From CAVSQX01 sp963730225 (GTDB taxonomy: Bacteria; Planctomycetota; Phycisphaerae; Tepidisphaerales; Tepidisphaeraceae): a stretch of DNA of 64,000 nt. The DNA lies in NCBI GenBank assembly GCA_963730225.1, contig CAVSQX010000004.1, positions 62,001 to 126,000 of the forward strand. The letters run 5' to 3'. A program made the translations under genes and the position numbers. This document shows positions 50,321 through 57,977 of this stretch, in pieces (the first letter of the stretch is position 1; each line of letters begins with the position of its first letter). The notes under the pieces are model-generated. The model worked only from the letters and a program-made list of their open reading frames with translations, was not told where the DNA came from and made no database searches.

Positions 50321-52216
50321 ATGCGACTGAACCTCAGCGCCCCCGGCAACCGCATCCGGATTTTGAGCACAAGATACCTTCACCGCCTCGGATTGGGCGA
50401 CGATGCTTTTCTTCTTGTGCTGGCCGTGCTGATCGGGGCCGTCACCGGCGCGGCGGCCGTGGCGTTTCACGAGCTGATCAATTTCATCCGCGATTTTCTC
50501 TACCAGCGGCCCGGCGCCGATCTTCTTTACAATTCGCACCGCGGTCTGGCACTGTTGATCGCTTTTCCCGCGATCGGCGGGCTGGCGGTTGGACTCGTCA
50601 GCCGATACGTCTTTCGCACCCGTGAAGGCCACGGCATCGTCGACGTCGTCGAATCGGTGATTCGCAGCAGCGGTTTTCAGAAGCCCGCGATCGCCGTTGA
50701 GAAAACCCTGACCAGCGCGATCACCATCGGCTCGGGCGGCAGCGCCGGCGCCGAAGGCCCGATCGTCCAGATCGGCGCCGCCATCGCATCGGCCGTCGGA
50801 ATGCTCTTCAACGTCGCCCGGGCCCAGATGCCCATTCTCACCGGCTGCGGCTGTGCCGCCGGAATCAGCGCGATCTTCAATGCTCCCTTTGGCGGCGTTC
50901 TGTTCACCCTTGAGGTGATTCTTCAGGATTTCTCCATCCGCTCCTTCACGCCGGTGGTGCTGGCCAGCGTGATCGCCCAGGTGACGACGCAGGCCACGTT
51001 TCAGATCATCCACCACGCCGGTGAATACCGCGCCATCTTCGCCATGCCTGATTCCGATGTGCTGCGGCACTCGGTTCTCAATTGGGAGCAGGTCGGGAAT
51101 TTCATTCTGTTGGGTATGCTTTGCGGATTAATCGGCACCCTGCTGACCCGCGCGATGTTCTGGTCGGAGCGGGCATTCGAGCAAACCAAACTTCCCTCGC
51201 CCCTTCGCCCCGCGATCGGCGGAGCCGTGCTGGGCCTCTGTGGCGTGCTGTACATCCTGCTCTTTGGCCACGCATTGCTGAACGTGCCCAACCACAAGCC
51301 ATTTTCCTACGATCTCTATCCGATGCCCGCATTCTTCGGCGACGGATACGGCGCGATTCAGCAGATGTTCCAATCGAGTTTCTACGCACAGGCCACCCGC
51401 GTCACGCTCCTGCTGTTGCTGTTTTTGTGCGCGATCAAAATCCTCGGCACCGCCCTGACCCTGGGCAGCGGCGGCAGCGGCGGAGTCATCGCGCCCAGCG
51501 TCTTCATTGGCGCTTCCGCCGGCGCGGCTTTGGGATACCTGCTTCAACTCACCCATTGGTTCCCCGGCTTGCAACCCGAACTCTATTCGCTGGTGGCGAT
51601 GGGCGCCGTGCTGGCCGCCGTCGTCCACGCGCCGCTGGCCAGCATTCTGATCGTTTTTGAATTGACGCAAGACCACAAAGTCATGCTGCCGGCCATGCTG
51701 GCCTGCATCGTCTCGGTCGCTGTTGCGCGGTTGGTTTATCCCTACTCCGTCTACTCCCAGGGGCTGCGGATGCGCGGCGTCCATATCGGCGCTTCGGCCG
51801 ATCTGGTGCTGCTGCGGCGAATCACCGTCGAGCAGATCCCGCTCGACCCGCTCACCATCGTTCGTCCCAACGATCCGCTCCAGCATCTTATCGATCTGAG
51901 CGCGCTGACCAGCACGTATGATTTTGTCGTTCTCGATCCGGCGGGAAAGTACCAGGGATTCGTTTCATCCAACGATTTGAATCCCGTTCTGCTGGGCCGA
52001 TCGGCCGTTCCGCTGCTGGTGGTCGGCGACGTGATGCGCAGCGACATTCCGCCGGTTCTCAGCAGCGACGATCTGGCGACCGTTCTCGACGCCTTCAGCC
52101 GACACGATCTCAATCACCTGCCGGTATGCCCGCCGGGAAATCCCGACAAAATCATCGGCTTGATCAGTCGAACCGCCCTGATTCGCAAATACCAGGAAAC
52201 GCTGGAAACGGCGTGA
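50321..52216 (+). CDS. ClC-type chloride channel/antiporter with C-terminal CBS pair
   Basis: The start is the ATG at 50321, 39 nt from the mnmA start; the open frame far upstream is antisense to two other genes. It has 631 residues. The membrane domain carries ITIGSGGSAGAEGPIVQIG (the GxEGP ion-site loop), GISAIFNAPFGGVLFTLEVI and LTLGSGGSGGVIAPSVFIGASAGAALG, the ClC signatures. The last 130 residues form two CBS domains (EQIPLDPLTIVRPNDPLQHLI..., DIPPVLSSDDLATVLDAFSRHDLNHLPV) that usually bind adenosyl ligands. It moves chloride or exchanges it with protons; which of the two is not decided here. Confidence 0.93.
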   Translation: MRLNLSAPGNRIRILSTRYLHRLGLGDDAFLLVLAVLIGAVTGAAAVAFHELINFIRDFLYQRPGADLLYNSHRGLALLIAFPAIGGLAVGLVSRYVFRTREGHGIVDVVESVIRSSGFQKPAIAVEKTLTSAITIGSGGSAGAEGPIVQIGAAIASAVGMLFNVARAQMPILTGCGCAAGISAIFNAPFGGVLFTLEVILQDFSIRSFTPVVLASVIAQVTTQATFQIIHHAGEYRAIFAMPDSDVLRHSVLNWEQVGNFILLGMLCGLIGTLLTRAMFWSERAFEQTKLPSPLRPAIGGAVLGLCGVLYILLFGHALLNVPNHKPFSYDLYPMPAFFGDGYGAIQQMFQSSFYAQATRVTLLLLLFLCAIKILGTALTLGSGGSGGVIAPSVFIGASAGAALGYLLQLTHWFPGLQPELYSLVAMGAVLAAVVHAPLASILIVFELTQDHKVMLPAMLACIVSVAVARLVYPYSVYSQGLRMRGVHIGASADLVLLRRITVEQIPLDPLTIVRPNDPLQHLIDLSALTSTYDFVVLDPAGKYQGFVSSNDLNPVLLGRSAVPLLVVGDVMRSDIPPVLSSDDLATVLDAFSRHDLNHLPVCPPGNPDKIIGLISRTALIRKYQETLETA

Positions 52217-52225
52217 CGGGGCCAA

Positions 52226-52681
52226 TCAATAATCTCGATGCTGCACCACCCCAATCGTCAACAACAAATTGGCATATCCGCGCGTCTCCCCTGTCGCGAT
52301 CGTCAAACAAACATCCTTCCGACCGGCGATTTGGTAAAACTTGAATCGCTCGATTCCGTTGAGCTTTCCCTTGCAGTCGGTCGACTGCAAAATCCGCACA
52401 AACTCGTCCCAAACCGGTGGCTTATTCTTCTTCGCATACGGCCCCGATTTCTCCGGCGACATCACCTCCGCCTTCTCGATTGGAATCGCATCGGCCAGCA
52501 CTTTCAGCACATCGGTGACGCTCACGCAACCGCTGGTCAGATTCAGATAAACCACCTCCGCCTCGGGTCCTTTCGCGGTAGAATGGGGATAGTTTCCGTC
52601 CGAAATTAACACCTTGCTTCCGTGCCCAGCCTGTGCCAGGGCGGCGGTAATCTGCGGGTGCAGCAATTTGGTTTTCAGCAT
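52226..52681 (-). CDS. RbsD/FucU-family sugar mutarotase (L-fucose mutarotase-like)
   Basis: It has 151 residues. It begins MLKTKLLHPQITAALAQAGHGSKVLISDGNYP with the catalytic His of the GHG motif and ISDGNYP, the FucU/RbsD hallmarks. The C-terminal part has IVGRKDVCLTIATGETRGYANLLLTIGVV-like features (GETRGYANLLL). Such enzymes interconvert alpha and beta anomers of fucose or ribose before catabolism. It is divergent from a fucose-isomerase-like gene, which supports fucose. Its stop is 9 nt from the convergent ClC gene. Confidence 0.9.
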   Translation of the reverse strand: MLKTKLLHPQITAALAQAGHGSKVLISDGNYPHSTAKGPEAEVVYLNLTSGCVSVTDVLKVLADAIPIEKAEVMSPEKSGPYAKKNKPPVWDEFVRILQSTDCKGKLNGIERFKFYQIAGRKDVCLTIATGETRGYANLLLTIGVVQHRDY

Positions 52682-52716
52682 GCGATTACTTGAGTGAAAA
52701 ATGTGGAATTTTGAGC

Positions 52717-52734
52717 TACAGGACCATTTCTGTA
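52717..52734. promoter_or_regulatory. Weak palindrome in the mutarotase/isomerase intergenic region
   Basis: TACAG-N8-CTGTA lies between the divergent starts at 52681 and 52791, a reasonable place for an operator. The arms are only 5 bp, so it may be chance. Confidence 0.25.
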
Positions 52735-52790
52735 AGATACTGACATCAAAACCGTCTTCGGTATGCTAAGGGATTCCAGGAGAAGATTCG

Positions 52791-53582
52791 ATGACGATCA
52801 CCGGGCCATACGCCCCACCGCAACTGAGCAAGCCCTCTCGGCTCGGCAAAAAGCAGATTCTGCTTGTCGCCAGCGGCGACCTCCGTCAATCCGCCAATGA
52901 AAAGTGCTGGCCCGAGCAGGCCAAGATGGAACAGCAGCTCACCGACGCCGTGGCCAATGCCGGCTATGAGTTGATTCGCGCCCATCCTTACAAGGAATCC
53001 GTCGGTCATGGGTTCATCAGTTCGCAAAAGGAAGGGATGCGGATCTTCGCTGAATTCGATCCCAAAGCGCCGCTGATTGTCGCCGAAGCCGTGTGGCAAT
53101 ACTCACATCACGTATTGCACGGACTGATCACCCACCGCGGCCCGATCCTCACCGTGGCCAACTGGTCGGGAACCTGGCCCGGTCTGGTCGGAATGCTGAA
53201 TCTCAACGGCTCGCTGACCAAAGCCGGCGTGAAGTATTCGACCATCTGGAGCGAAGATTTCAGCGATGCGTTCTTCCTGGATTATCTGAACCAATGGCTC
53301 AAGCACGGCCGAGCCAAACACAGAACATCGCATGTCACGAAATGGAAGAATGTGAAAGTCGGGTCGAAGGAGCGCAAGCTCGGCCGAGGCACTGGCCGAG
53401 CAGCTGCTGCGCGAGAAGGCGATCATGGGCATTTTCGACGAAGGCTGCATGGGAATGTTCAACGCCATCATTCCCGATCATCTGCTCAATCCCACCGGCG
53501 TTTACAAAGAGCGGCTCAGCCAATCGACGCTGTACTACGAAACGATGCAAGTCTCCGATGCCCAGGCCGCCGAAGTCTGTGA
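52791..53582 (+). CDS. L-fucose isomerase-like protein, fragment A
   Basis: The ATG has AGGAG eight bases upstream. The sense part (residues 1 to about 198) has KKQILLVASGDLRQSANEKCWPEQAKMEQQL, GHGFISSQKEGMRIFAEFDPKAPLIVAEAVWQYSHHVLHGL and ILTVANWSGTWPGLVGMLNL, the N-terminal domains of fucose/arabinose isomerase-like proteins. Near 53382 the sense frame shifts: removing one G joins Glu-Arg-Lys-Leu to Ala-Glu-Ala-Leu-Ala. The remaining codons of this frame are shadow. Together with the next two fragments it makes a protein of about 555 residues that would isomerise an aldose to a ketose in the cytoplasm. Confidence 0.75.
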   Translation: MTITGPYAPPQLSKPSRLGKKQILLVASGDLRQSANEKCWPEQAKMEQQLTDAVANAGYELIRAHPYKESVGHGFISSQKEGMRIFAEFDPKAPLIVAEAVWQYSHHVLHGLITHRGPILTVANWSGTWPGLVGMLNLNGSLTKAGVKYSTIWSEDFSDAFFLDYLNQWLKHGRAKHRTSHVTKWKNVKVGSKERKLGRGTGRAAAAREGDHGHFRRRLHGNVQRHHSRSSAQSHRRLQRAAQPIDAVLRNDASLRCPGRRSL

Positions 53583-54828
53583 TTGGATGAAAGCGCAGGG
53601 AATGAAATTCCGCACAGGCCCCGATGAAGCAACGGATTTAACCGACGACCAGATTCGTCAACAGTGCAAGATGTACATCGCCGCCCTGCGAATCGCCGAC
53701 GATTTCGGCTGCCACGCCATCGGCATTCAATACCAGCAGGGTCTGAAGGATCTGCTGCCGGCTTCCGACCTGGTCGAGGGCACGCTGAACAACTCCGATC
53801 GTCCCCCGGTCCGCAGCCGCGACGGCAGCCGGATTCTGTATGAGGGCCAGCCGCTGCCGCATTTTAATGAAGTCGACGAATGCGCCGGGCTCGACGCTCT
53901 GCTCACGTTCCGCGTCCATCAGGCGATGGATCAGCCCGTGGAGAACACGCTGCACGATCTTCGCTGGGGCGACATCGACCGCGGCGGCACCGTTCCCGAT
54001 TACGTCTGGGTCTTCCTCATCAGCGGCAGCGCCCCGCCGGCGCACTTCGGCGGCTGGAATCATGCTTCCAGCGAACGCCAACCCTCGATGTACTTCCGCC
54101 TGGGCGGCGGCACGTTGAAAGGCATCAGCAAACCCGGTGAGATCGTCTGGAGTCGAATCTTCGTCGAAGATGGACGAACTGAAGATGGATCTGGGCCGAG
54201 CCGGCGTGGTCGAATTGCCAGCGGAAGAGACGCAGCGGCGCTGGAATGCGACGACGCCGCAATGGCCGATCATGCACGCCGTCACGTATGGCGTCAGCCG
54301 CGATCAGATGATGGCCCGCCACAAAGCGAATCACATTCAAGTCGCCTACGCCCACAGTGCCGCCGACGCGGACAAGGCGATGCTGACCAAAGCGGCGCTG
54401 GCCGATGCGCTGGGCATTTCGGTTCATATCTGCGGCACGAGGAAGAATGGAAAAGGGTGGAGTTGATTCAGGCGATTGCCTATTGCCGATTGAATGAGAG
54501 CGGACGCGGCGAGAAATTTCTGGCGCATGCCGAGTGGGGACAAAAGTATACACATCTCAAATGGCGAAATCGTCCCGTTGTTCGCTGTAATTCATTGTTG
54601 GATAAGCGGTTAGGGCGCTACACAGGGGGTATGCGCTTTGGAAAGTGTAACCCCCCCCGCAGGGGCTGTCGGGAAGACTCAAAGGGGAAGACTCAAAGGG
54701 GGAAGAAGACTCAAAGGGGACATTCAGGCTCTGTCTCAATCCTCCGTTTCTTCCGCGCAGGCGAGCATGATGTTGTGCGTCAGCACACGCCACAACATTT
54801 CCTTTTTGCGGCGTTCGGGAGTGCGTGA
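53425..54828 (+). CDS. L-fucose isomerase-like protein, fragment B
   Basis: Sense runs from about 53383 (AEALAEQLLREKAIMGIFDEGCMGMFNAIIPDHLLNP) to about 54171 (GEIVWSRIFVED). It holds the metal-site region typical of the family (EGCMGM, ALRIADDFGCHAIGIQYQQGLKDLLPASDLVEG and FNEVDECAGLDALLTFRVH). Near 54172 one G must be removed to continue as Asp-Glu-Leu-Lys in the third fragment. Codons after 54172 in this frame, up to 54828, are nonsense and run through repeats and the insertion-sequence end. Confidence 0.7.
   Translation: MGIFDEGCMGMFNAIIPDHLLNPTGVYKERLSQSTLYYETMQVSDAQAAEVCDWMKAQGMKFRTGPDEATDLTDDQIRQQCKMYIAALRIADDFGCHAIGIQYQQGLKDLLPASDLVEGTLNNSDRPPVRSRDGSRILYEGQPLPHFNEVDECAGLDALLTFRVHQAMDQPVENTLHDLRWGDIDRGGTVPDYVWVFLISGSAPPAHFGGWNHASSERQPSMYFRLGGGTLKGISKPGEIVWSRIFVEDGRTEDGSGPSRRGRIASGRDAAALECDDAAMADHARRHVWRQPRSDDGPPQSESHSSRLRPQCRRRGQGDADQSGAGRCAGHFGSYLRHEEEWKRVELIQAIAYCRLNESGRGEKFLAHAEWGQKYTHLKWRNRPVVRCNSLLDKRLGRYTGGMRFGKCNPPRRGCREDSKGKTQRGKKTQRGHSGSVSILRFFRAGEHDVVRQHTPQHFLFAAFGSA
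54137..54466 (+). CDS. L-fucose isomerase-like protein, fragment C
   Basis: Sense starts at about 54173 (DELKMDLGRAGVVELPAEETQRRWNATTPQWPIMHAVTYGVSRDQMMARHKANHIQVAYA) and ends in ALADALGISVHICG plus a short tail. The ARHKANHIQVAYA block is the C-terminal signature of fucose isomerase-like proteins, with a His used in substrate binding. This fragment alone would not be active. Both shifts in this gene are of the same sign, so together they do not restore the frame. Confidence 0.7.
   Translation: MRSSGVESSSKMDELKMDLGRAGVVELPAEETQRRWNATTPQWPIMHAVTYGVSRDQMMARHKANHIQVAYAHSAADADKAMLTKAALADALGISVHICGTRKNGKGWS
54674..54719. repeat. Three direct copies of AAGACTCAAAGGGG
   Basis: A 14-nt unit occurs at 54674-54687, 54688-54701 and 54706-54719. 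The last copy runs directly into the inverted-repeat end of the element disrupted by the insertion sequence. There are no spacers of CRISPR size. Confidence 0.8.
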
Positions 54829-55794
54829 ACGCAGAGCCGAGCCCAGGTTGCGTTTGATCATGCTGTGAACCGTCTCGCTCTGGGCGCGTTGGCTGTACTG
54901 CTTCTGATCCGCCTTGCGTTTGAATCGTTTGGCCATGTGTCGTCTCCATCGGCCCGTCGGCAATTTGCTCGTCGGGCGGCCGATGCCCGGCGGGATGATC
55001 GATCGCACGCCCAGATCTTCACGCGCCCGGTGGTGATTGGCTTCGCTGTCGTAGCCGGCGTCGGCGACGACCACCGCCACCTTCGCTCGCCGCGTGGCCT
55101 GAGTGAGCAGATCGTCAAAGTCCACAGCGTCCGAACCGTTGCCGATGTGCACCCTGGCCGAGAGGATCAGATGACATCCGCTGTCGACCGCCAGTGCGAG
55201 CTTGGGCATGCGACGCAGACTCGCCGATCGCAGCAGGTTGACGCTTTTACCCCATTTCCCCGGCTTTTTCACGCTACGGCCGCGCGGTTTCAGCGCCATG
55301 TGGCGACAGCGGCGGTCGTAGTGCGCAGAACGATGACGCTGCTCAAAGCAGGTGCTGTCCATCGCCAGCGGTTTGCGGCGCACGCTCAACAAACCGGCCC
55401 CGGCAAACAGTTCGGCCAGCCGATCGAGCATTCCCTGACAACGCCGGCTGGTGATCAGCGCGTCAAACGCACGCCACAGTGTGTTGTGATCCGGCGCTTT
55501 GCTCAGACCGATCTCCGCGAGCCACTGCGGCGCATCGGCCAACAACGCCTCGGTTCGCCGATAGCTCAAGCCAAAGAATTCGCGCACCACCAGACAGGCG
55601 AACAATTGGCCGAGCGTAAAATCGTGACGAGAGAACTTGCAGGAATGTTCGGGAAGCAAGCCGCGGCGAGATGATAGGCTACACGTATCACCGTCCGTGG
55701 CGATTGACAGGTCTGCATCCCGCATCTTGTAGCCAGTTCGCCGACATCGCGCTACCGAACATGCGCCGAACATCGGGAGGATTGAGACAGAGCC
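54727..55794 (-). mobile_element. Insertion sequence, IS5-like, with perfect ends and target duplication
   Basis: Perfect 19-bp terminal inverted repeats GGCTCTGTCTCAATCCTCC lie at 54727-54745 and 55776-55794 (reverse complement). The 9-bp direct repeat GGACATTCA directly abuts both ends (54718-54726 and 55795-55803), a target-site duplication. The 1068-bp element has one transposase gene that fills it. The intact ends and perfect duplication point to recent insertion. Confidence 0.93.
54736..55773 (-). CDS. DDE transposase of the IS5-like element
   Basis: The open frame extends to 55800 outside the element, so the start must be inside: ATG at 55773 directly after the end repeat, or ATG at 55725 (MRDADLSIATDGDTCSL). 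The N-terminal region (SRHDFTLGQLFACLVVREFFGLSYRRTEALLADAPQWLAEIGL) is a DUF772-like DNA-binding part. The catalytic core has LAMDSTCFEQRHRSAHYDRR (first Asp), VAVVVADAGYDSEANHHRAREDLGVRSIIPP (second Asp) and QRAQSETVHSMIKRNLGSALRSR (Glu), the DDE triad of Tnp_1 transposases. The stop lies inside the left end repeat. The frame is intact. Confidence 0.92.
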   Translation of the reverse strand: MFGACSVARCRRTGYKMRDADLSIATDGDTCSLSSRRGLLPEHSCKFSRHDFTLGQLFACLVVREFFGLSYRRTEALLADAPQWLAEIGLSKAPDHNTLWRAFDALITSRRCQGMLDRLAELFAGAGLLSVRRKPLAMDSTCFEQRHRSAHYDRRCRHMALKPRGRSVKKPGKWGKSVNLLRSASLRRMPKLALAVDSGCHLILSARVHIGNGSDAVDFDDLLTQATRRAKVAVVVADAGYDSEANHHRAREDLGVRSIIPPGIGRPTSKLPTGRWRRHMAKRFKRKADQKQYSQRAQSETVHSMIKRNLGSALRSRTPERRKKEMLWRVLTHNIMLACAEETED

Positions 55795-55979
55795 GGACAT
55801 TCAAGATTATCATTGAGCTGGGTGGTTTTCAGCGCGAGCGCGTGCCAATCGCACGGATTGATCGACTCGCTGCCGGTGGAATCGCCGTACTTGGACTCCA
55901 GGACACCAGCCCCGAAAACACGCGTACTCTTGAATGTCCCCTTATACCTTCCCCGGCGCGGTTAAACGCGGCAAGTCGA

Positions 55980-56180
55980 TTAGTTGGTCGCTGCAATGGC
56001 TTTGGCCCGGTTCAGTTCGGTCTGACGAAGGCCGTCGATCGTCGACTGCCATTCTGCCGTGATCAAACCCAGTTCCCGCAGCATGGATTCGGCATAGATC
56101 AGCGACACGTCAAGTTTCTTGATCTCGGCGGTTTGCTCGTCGGCCAAGTAACCTCGAATCTCTTCATCAGGCGTTGTCAT
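55980..56180 (-). CDS. Small hypothetical protein
   Basis: From the ATG at 56180 it has 66 residues, Glu- and Lys-rich and probably helical (MTTPDEEIRGYLADEQTAEIKKLDVSL, AESMLRELGLITAEWQ, DGLRQTELNRAKAIAATN). The upstream extension of the frame to 56345 is Arg/Pro-rich and unlikely. I do not recognise a family. It lies between the insertion region and csrA. Confidence 0.45.
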   Translation of the reverse strand: MTTPDEEIRGYLADEQTAEIKKLDVSLIYAESMLRELGLITAEWQSTIDGLRQTELNRAKAIAATN

Positions 56181-56527
56181 GCTTGATTGTAGGTGGGTCC
56201 GTGCAACTATTGTTGATTGACGCCGGGAATTCTCGAATCTGATGGGGTTTTCGCAATACCAGGCGTTTGGTCGACCCCGCGGTGCGAGCGGAGGTATACA
56301 CCCAGCGATGGGTCCACCACCAAGCCTTTGAAAGTGATCGACCATGTGGGTGGCAAGGGCGGCGGGGATTCAGTTCGGCGAAGAGCAGTTGCATCGGCAC
56401 AAAAAAGAAACATGAAGACGTGGCAACTTTTTCTCCCCTCGCGTTGCACGTCTTCACGTTCCAGTTTTCTTGCTTGGGCCTTTCCTGGCGGTCTTGGAAT
56501 TGTGCGGGGACACGGTTCGCAGCACGT
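56181..56527. other. 347-bp stretch without a recognised gene
   Basis: Open frames on both strands here lack any protein signature. The only structure I see is a hairpin at 56413-56456: TGAAGACGTGGCAAC against GTTGCACGTCTTCA, which pair fully except for one bulged G, around a 15-nt pyrimidine-rich loop. It is downstream of csrA on the csrA strand, about 70 nt after its stop, so it could be a terminator, though no T tract follows. Confidence 0.4.
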
Positions 56528-56761
56528 TTAGTGTGCAGCTAGTGGCGCAGAACCCGCTCGCCAGCGTTCGGGGCGGTTACGCGCGTGAAGTTCCTTCCAC
56601 ACTTCCCAGCGATTGACGGGAACATCGGCGGCGGCCTTGAAGCCCAACTTCACTTTGTCCCCGTAGATCTTCAGCACAGTGACCGTGAGCGATTGTTTGA
56701 TGCTGCCGGCTGGATCGCCAACGACTACTGACTCGCAGCTTTTTCTGGATAGGACCAACAT
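56528..56761 (-). CDS. csrA: Carbon storage regulator CsrA
   Basis: It has 77 residues. It begins MLVLSRKSCESVVVGDPAG, with the beta-1 strand LVLSRK typical of CsrA, and continues LTVTVLKIYGDKVKLGFKAAADVPVNRWEVW, where LGF.A...V.V.R.E is the RNA-binding C-terminal half. AAAGGAG is nine bases upstream of the ATG. The dimer binds GGA motifs in mRNA leaders and alters translation. The Arg of the usual VHRxE is shifted (VNRWE), with Asn in place of His. Confidence 0.93.
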   Translation of the reverse strand: MLVLSRKSCESVVVGDPAGSIKQSLTVTVLKIYGDKVKLGFKAAADVPVNRWEVWKELHARNRPERWRAGSAPLAAH

Positions 56762-56968
56762 CGCGAATACTCCTTTCAGCGATCGCTCAGTTCATCGAAA
56801 GATAAACCGCATAACCGCTACGCGGACTGTTTTATACCAATACTAAAATGGGCGGTCTGTCCGGCAGCGGACGGTTGCTAGAAAATTGTTGTGATTATGG
56901 TTAAATAGGCCAAAGCCTGTGGGTTTTCAGCCGCCGGAGCATGTAAACATGCAGACGATCGGTGCAAA

Positions 56969-57157
56969 ATGACCACTTCGAACCGCCATGGCAACAAGAT
57001 CCTGGCGAGGCTCCCCGAGCAGGATTTCCAGCGAATCGTGGGGCTGATGGAGAAAGTGTCGCCGGAAGTCGGGGTTGTCGTGGCGTTCCCCGACAAAGAA
57101 CCGAAGTTGGGTTCACTTCCCGGTCTCAGGCGTGCTTTCGTCAATGGTCGTGCTTGA
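56969..57157 (+). CDS. Crp/Fnr-family regulator, N-terminal fragment
   Basis: The sense part (MTTSNRHGNKILARLPEQDFQRIVGLMEKVSPEVGVVVAFPDKEPK) resembles the start of planctomycete Crp/Fnr proteins (GNRLLAxLPxxDxxRL). Near 57107 removal of one T would give KWVHFPVSGVLSSMVVLEDG, the cyclic-nucleotide-binding fold entry. The end of this frame (LGSLPGLRRAFVNGRA) is shadow. Confidence 0.65.
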   Translation: MTTSNRHGNKILARLPEQDFQRIVGLMEKVSPEVGVVVAFPDKEPKLGSLPGLRRAFVNGRA

Positions 57158-57677
57158 AGACGGCGCGACGGTCGAAGCGTCGACAATCGGCAACGAGGGC
57201 ATGGACGGCCTGTACTTGCTCGCTGACCCGTTGGCCAATCCTTACCGCATCAACGTGCAGGTTCAGGGGGAAATGTTCCGGATGACCGCAGCGGGTTTCA
57301 AGCGGGCCCTGCATGAGAGCCGTGCGTTGTCGCAATTGTTGATGAGGTACGCGATGGTGCTAATCCAGCGCGGCGCTCAGAATGGGGCCTGCATCCAGCA
57401 CCATACTATTGAGGAGCGGATGTGCCGGTGGTTGTTGGAGACGGCCCACCTCAAGGGTGAGGACCATTTCGGCCTGACTCAAGAGTTTCTCAGCGACATG
57501 CTGGGCGTCCGCCGCCAGAGCGTGAATCTGACGGCCCGCATCCTCCAGCATGCCGGCCTTATCAAATATCACAGGGGCGAACTCACGATCCTCGACCGGG
57601 CAGCGCTGGAGGAAGCATCCTGCGAGTGCTTCCGTGTGACCAGCCAGATGTACGAACGCATGATGAGGCTCACATGA
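57075..57677 (+). CDS. Crp/Fnr-family regulator, main fragment
   Basis: Sense starts at about 57108 (WVHFPVSGVLSSMVVLEDGATVEASTIGNEGMDGLYLLA), a cyclic-nucleotide-binding-like domain of the type without known cAMP residues. The C-terminal part has TIEERMCRWLLETAHLKGEDHFGLTQEFLSDMLGVRRQSVNLTARILQHAGLIKYHRGELTILDRAALE, a winged helix with the Crp recognition helix. The full protein is about 236 residues. Its stop TGA overlaps the ATG of a truncated rpiB-like start as ATGA. The signal it responds to is unknown. Confidence 0.85.
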   Translation: MSWRSPTKNRSWVHFPVSGVLSSMVVLEDGATVEASTIGNEGMDGLYLLADPLANPYRINVQVQGEMFRMTAAGFKRALHESRALSQLLMRYAMVLIQRGAQNGACIQHHTIEERMCRWLLETAHLKGEDHFGLTQEFLSDMLGVRRQSVNLTARILQHAGLIKYHRGELTILDRAALEEASCECFRVTSQMYERMMRLT

Positions 57678-57725
57678 AAATCGCATTGGGCTGTGATCAT
57701 CGGGGGGGGGTTCGCGGCCAAATAA
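57674..57725 (+). pseudogene. Remnant of ribose-5-phosphate isomerase B start (rpiB)
   Basis: The ATG at 57674 overlaps the Crp/Fnr stop (ATGA). The codons give MKIALGCDHRG, close to the RpiB N-terminus (MKIAIGCDHAGF). A run of nine G (57702-57710) breaks the frame. With five G it would read RGFAAK and then meet a stop at 57723, so the gene is truncated after about 15 codons either way. It marks a lost downstream gene. Confidence 0.55.
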
Positions 57726-57789
57726 GAATTGTTGCCTATATTAGAGAAACCAGCCGGGGCAGCTCTGTATTGCTTCGCCGACGCGAATC

Positions 57790-57840
57790 GGACTAAAGGG
57801 GGCGTAGCTCTTTAATAGAGAGCTACGCCCGCTTTAGTCC
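57790..57840. repeat. Strong hairpin with 22-nt arms
   Basis: The arms at 57790-57811 and 57819-57840 pair at 21 of 22 positions around the loop TTAATAG. The stem holds GGACTAAAG and GGGCGTAGCTCT. No T tract follows on either strand, so it fits a REP/MITE-like repeat or RNA hairpin better than a simple terminator. Confidence 0.7.
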
Positions 57841-57977
57841 TCCCCGTTCGGTGGGCGCGCCGTAGTTAACGCTTCAGGCTGCCGCCTTTTCAGCCTCCCC
57901 CCTTTTGTCACGATCGTGAATCGGATTGTCATTGCGCGAATTGAAACCGTATTGGCATTGGATACATTCTGATTTGA

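Larger units (their letters stand above)
54714..55943. mobile_element. Small inverted-repeat element disrupted by an insertion sequence
   Basis: Removing the insertion sequence and one target copy restores the 16-bp sequence AAGGGGACATTCAAGA (54714-54726 plus 55804-55806). Its exact reverse complement is at 55928-55943. The rebuilt element is about 150 bp with no open gene that I recognise, so it looks like a MITE or a transposon end fragment. Confidence 0.6.

Noticed and set aside
54674..54719. Possible CRISPR array
   Set aside because: Three 14-nt repeats with no or only 4-nt gaps cannot be repeat/spacer units, and no cas gene is nearby.
1..57677. Programmed +1 ribosomal frameshifting as the reason for the many shifts
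   Set aside because: No shared slippery codon or stimulatory structure was seen at the junctions. The shifted bases lie in different short runs, which fits sequencing errors better.
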